A DNA stretch of 64,000 nucleotides, taken from assembly GCA_000437435.1 (NCBI GenBank), contig FR899622.1, forward strand, positions 75,930-139,929, read 5' to 3'. Numbering within the stretch: the first letter of the stretch is position 1; each line of letters begins with the position of its first letter. The position numbers were made by a program, and so were the translations under genes. The notes under the pieces were generated by a model. The model made no database searches, was not told where the DNA came from, and worked only from the letters and a program-made list of their open reading frames with translations. Origin of the DNA: Clostridium sp. CAG:768. Lineage in GTDB: Bacteria > Cyanobacteriota > Vampirovibrionia > Gastranaerophilales > Gastranaerophilaceae. Positions 61,909 through 64,000 of the stretch are shown here, piece by piece.

Positions 61909-63240
61909 ATGACAAATCAAACACAAAGATACAGAAGAGATGTAAACAGAACAAAATCATTTATAAAACACGCAAAACAAGCAAGAGAAGAACGTTCATC
62001 ATTTGCAAAAGTATTAATCGGTATGATGATAGTGTTCATTGGTATTCTACTAAGTATTTTCGTACTTGCTGATAATGAAGATTTCTTAGCAAAACATTTT
62101 GGAGAAAATTCTTTTATAACAAAATTGTTTGAAAAACTATCTGTAAGCAATAATAATAAAGAACATGCAGAATTTACTCTACCTTTTGGATTAAGAAGAC
62201 AAAATGTACTGTTCTTAGGAGTTGACGCAAGCGGAAATCCAAACGATTTATGGACTGGTACAAGAACTGATACAATAATTTTAGTAAATATTGATCCTAG
62301 ATCTAAATCAGTAAATGCTCTTTCAATACCAAGAGATAGTAAAGTATACTTACCAGGTGACAATGGTGTAAATAAAATCAATGCTGCTCATGCTATAGGC
62401 GGAATTGAAATGACTAAAAAAACTGTTGAAGACACTTTAGGTGTACATATTGACAGATATGTAATGGTTCATGATAATGCCGTAAAAGAAATTGTAGATG
62501 CAATGGGTGGTGTAGATGTCTATGTTGAAAAACCAATGCATTACAACGATTATTCTGGGAATTTACATATCAACTTCACTAAAGGAGATCACCACTTAGA
62601 TGGACAAAAAGCTGTTGAATATTTAAGATTTAGACACGATGCATTAGGTGATATTGGAAGAACTCAAAGACAACAATGGTTATTAAGAAGTATTCTCACA
62701 AAACTAAAACAACCAGAAACTATTACAAAAATACCTGACATCATATCAGTTGCAAAAAAATATGTAAAAACAGATATGTCTTTCTACGAAATGTCACAAT
62801 ATGCAGCATTAGCAAAACACGTTGATATGGATAAAATCGAAGTAGCGATGTTACCTGGAGCTCCAAACCAACGCGGATATATTAGTTACTGGATTTTAGA
62901 TCCTGAAAAAACACAAGAAGTAGTTAACAGAGTAATTTATAGAGATAAAGAACAATTCGATGAATTAGATCAAATGACAGCAGCTGTATTAGCATCTGAT
63001 TCTACAAAGGGTCAACAAATGGCAGAAAACCTTAAAGCTGCAGGAATTGATGTAAAATGCACAGGAAGATCTACAAGATCTCATTCTCAATTTATTGCTC
63101 ACTCAAGTAAAGTCACAAATGATTATTATAACTGGTTAAAAAAGAAAAATGAAGCATTTAGCGGCCTACAATTTGTTTATGATCCGGTAAATTATCAATG
63201 TGGCGAAACAGATTTTACAATCATTTTATCGGGGAATTAA
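61909..63240 (+). CDS. LytR-CpsA-Psr (LCP) family envelope phosphotransferase
   Basis: 443 residues. One membrane helix at about 35-55 (VLIGMMIVFIGILLSIFVLA) places the enzyme outside. LCP core: NVLFLGVDASG, TRTDTIILVNIDPRSKSV with the metal Asp, LSIPRDSKVYLPG, KINAAHAIGG, and YLRFRHDALGDIGRTQRQQ. The C-terminal ~110 residues match a LytR_C domain. LCP proteins transfer undecaprenyl-linked polymers to the cell wall, so this may attach the glycan made at 34-48 kb, an inference. Confidence 0.95.
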   Translation: MTNQTQRYRRDVNRTKSFIKHAKQAREERSSFAKVLIGMMIVFIGILLSIFVLADNEDFLAKHFGENSFITKLFEKLSVSNNNKEHAEFTLPFGLRRQNVLFLGVDASGNPNDLWTGTRTDTIILVNIDPRSKSVNALSIPRDSKVYLPGDNGVNKINAAHAIGGIEMTKKTVEDTLGVHIDRYVMVHDNAVKEIVDAMGGVDVYVEKPMHYNDYSGNLHINFTKGDHHLDGQKAVEYLRFRHDALGDIGRTQRQQWLLRSILTKLKQPETITKIPDIISVAKKYVKTDMSFYEMSQYAALAKHVDMDKIEVAMLPGAPNQRGYISYWILDPEKTQEVVNRVIYRDKEQFDELDQMTAAVLASDSTKGQQMAENLKAAGIDVKCTGRSTRSHSQFIAHSSKVTNDYYNWLKKKNEAFSGLQFVYDPVNYQCGETDFTIILSGN

Positions 63241-63255
63241 TATTCCCCGTTTTTT

Positions 63256-63329
63256 GTGCCTGTAGCTCAGCTGGATAGAGCGTTTCCCTCCGAAGGAAAA
63301 GGTCGTGCGTTCGAATCGCATCAGGCATA
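63256..63329 (+). tRNA. tRNA-Arg (CCG)
   Basis: 74 bases: acceptor GTGCCTG/CAGGCAT, D arm GCTC/GAGC, anticodon arm TTTCC-CTCCGAA-GGAAA (anticodon CCG), T arm GTGCG-TTCGAAT-CGCAT, discriminator A. CCA is not encoded. Confidence 0.95.
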
Positions 63330-63366
63330 AAAAAGGTCAATGTCTCAGTAGATATTGACCTTTTTT
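63330..63366 (+). terminator. Intrinsic terminator of tRNA-Arg
   Basis: A-run, GGTCAATGTCT, loop, AGATATTGACC (one mismatch), T-run. Confidence 0.88.
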
Positions 63367-63407
63367 ATCTGATTGATAGCGTATTAGAATGCCATTAGCG
63401 TTCGAGC

Positions 63408-63495
63408 GAAATTTTTGCAGATGGCGGAAAGATTTTATTTAAGCAATTTTTATTGCTATAATAAAATCTGGAGTCCCGTTTAACGCAAAAATTTC
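63408..63495. repeat. Nested inverted repeat, about 88 bases
   Basis: Outer arms GAAATTTTTGC / GCAAAAATTTC (perfect, 11 bases) and inner arms AGATTTTATT / AATAAAATCT with AGCAAT / ATTGCT at the tip. The region between the arms is GC-richer (GATGGCGGA; GGAGTCCCG). Could be a miniature repeat or a large terminator for hydE. Confidence 0.6.
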
Positions 63496-63507
63496 AAGAC
63501 AATCGTA

Positions 63508-64000
63508 TCAAGCACGATTTCTATATCCACAAGAATCCATTTCAATATAACGATTAATAGTCTTTAATTTTAAATCTAAATCTTCTCTTGTTGTACTTAT
63601 CTTATTAGGATAAATTTCATACATTTTTTTATGACAATCATCTGTAAGATTTGGCATTACAACATTCGCACCACTTTGCAATGCAAATAATCTTCCATCA
63701 GCTCTTAATGATTCCATTGCAGTAGTTGCAGGAATATTTATATCCTTTAATAAAATTCGTGTTATAGCCATAACCTTAATTGCTAAATCCAAACTTCCAG
63801 TATTTGCATCTTTTAAAGGAGTATCAGGGTGAGGAATAAAAGGTCCAATACCTATCATATCAGCATCGAACTCTTTGAAAAATAAAATATCTTCAGCTAA
63901 AGATTCAATAGATTGTTCCGGCAACCCAACAAGACAACCAGTTCCCGTTTCATATCCCAACTTTTTCAAATCATAAAGACAACGTACACGATTATCAAAA
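63508..64000 (-). CDS. hydE: [FeFe]-hydrogenase maturase HydE, C-terminal part (gene runs off the window)
   Basis: The frame stays open to the right edge (upstream residues FDNRVRCLYDL). Visible: LKKLGYETGTGCLVGLPEQS, DILFFKEFDADMIGIGPFIP, HPDTPLKD, ITRILLKDINIPATTAMESL and GANVVMPNLTDD, which match HydE (radical SAM, biotin-synthase-like barrel) better than BioB. HydE works on the dithiolate/CN/CO ligands of the H-cluster. The catalytic CxxxCxxC is outside the window. Indicates fermentative hydrogen metabolism. Confidence 0.88.
   Translation of the reverse strand, partial: FDNRVRCLYDLKKLGYETGTGCLVGLPEQSIESLAEDILFFKEFDADMIGIGPFIPHPDTPLKDANTGSLDLAIKVMAITRILLKDINIPATTAMESLRADGRLFALQSGANVVMPNLTDDCHKKMYEIYPNKISTTREDLDLKLKTINRYIEMDSCGYRNRA

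Noticed and set aside
61917..62381. Minus-strand frame inside the LCP gene
   Set aside because: Shadow of a well-supported gene: no ribosome site, no family, composition follows the opposite strand.
63508..64000. Radical SAM fragment as biotin synthase
   Set aside because: The block with IGIGPFIPHPDTPL and the NIPATTAMESL segment fit HydE better.

Overview
The window looks like chromosome from a very AT-rich, anaerobic, Gram-negative-type bacterium. The best guess is Gastranaerophilales (Melainabacteria/Vampirovibrionia, the non-photosynthetic sister group of Cyanobacteria). This is an inference, resting on several prepilins with an FTLAEVLVTLGIIG-type start, an [FeFe]-hydrogenase maturase (HydE), SLH and LytR-CpsA-Psr envelope proteins, a CDP-sugar polysaccharide locus, and a set of small or lineage-restricted proteins. 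No rRNA, phage, insertion sequence or CRISPR array was seen. Two tRNA genes are present (Phe-GAA and Arg-CCG).

Layout. 0-6.8 kb: the tail of a prepilin, a Cys-rich secreted protein, an SLH protein, pyruvate kinase, a small orphan protein, an MFS transporter, and lgt with a TPR lipoprotein. 6.9-14.5 kb: a tightly packed plus-strand operon with a free-standing ClpX-type zinc finger, a HEAT-like protein, ruvX, a DUF1292 protein, a triple Clp-N protein without ATPase, tilS, hpt and a soluble histidine kinase. A membrane protein with its own start signals follows. 14.5-24.4 kb: uvrB, Tad-like CpaE and CpaF proteins, a prepilin behind a structured RNA leader and a G10 tract, and lineage-specific membrane proteins. 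24.5-32.8 kb: housekeeping genes (nadD, yqeK, aroH, fmt, def, queE, a dnaJ-like gene, a purD-like gene) and an odd HerA-like/Tudor protein. 32.9-34.6 kb: a small protein and two prepilins.

34.7-48.6 kb is a surface-polysaccharide locus of two convergent operons. The plus arm has UDP-galactopyranose mutase, a GT2 glycosyltransferase, a HAD-type large protein and an RgpF-like protein. The minus arm has a glycosyltransferase/acetyltransferase fusion, then rfbF, rfbG and rfbH for a CDP-3,6-dideoxy sugar, followed by an epimerase/reductase, an HpcH-type aldolase, a HAD phosphatase and a ThDP enzyme. Together these suggest a C-C-bond-extended (branched) deoxysugar.

48.7-54 kb is accessory: cutA, then proteins of unrelated domains (PRTase-like, tandem HTH, HAD phosphatase), three of which share a short Phe-x-Gly or Phe-Gly N-terminal leader, and a tyrosine-phosphatase-like protein without it. 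54.2-64 kb returns to housekeeping: tRNA-Phe, infC (possibly starting at AUA), a TPR secretory protein, dus, argS, mgtE, an LCP protein, tRNA-Arg and hydE (cut by the window end).

The main points of interest are: (1) a prepilin whose well-placed start is out of frame across a G10 tract, so that a change of tract length would switch it, downstream of a promoter-driven 175-nt multi-stem RNA; (2) Clp substrate-recognition parts without the ATPase in one operon; (3) a HerA-like protein that lost its P-loop and gained a UvrD/PcrA-type Tudor end; (4) five genes with a -10 box exactly 6 nt before ATG, implying leaderless mRNAs; (5) the CDP-sugar locus; (6) the shared N-terminal leaders.
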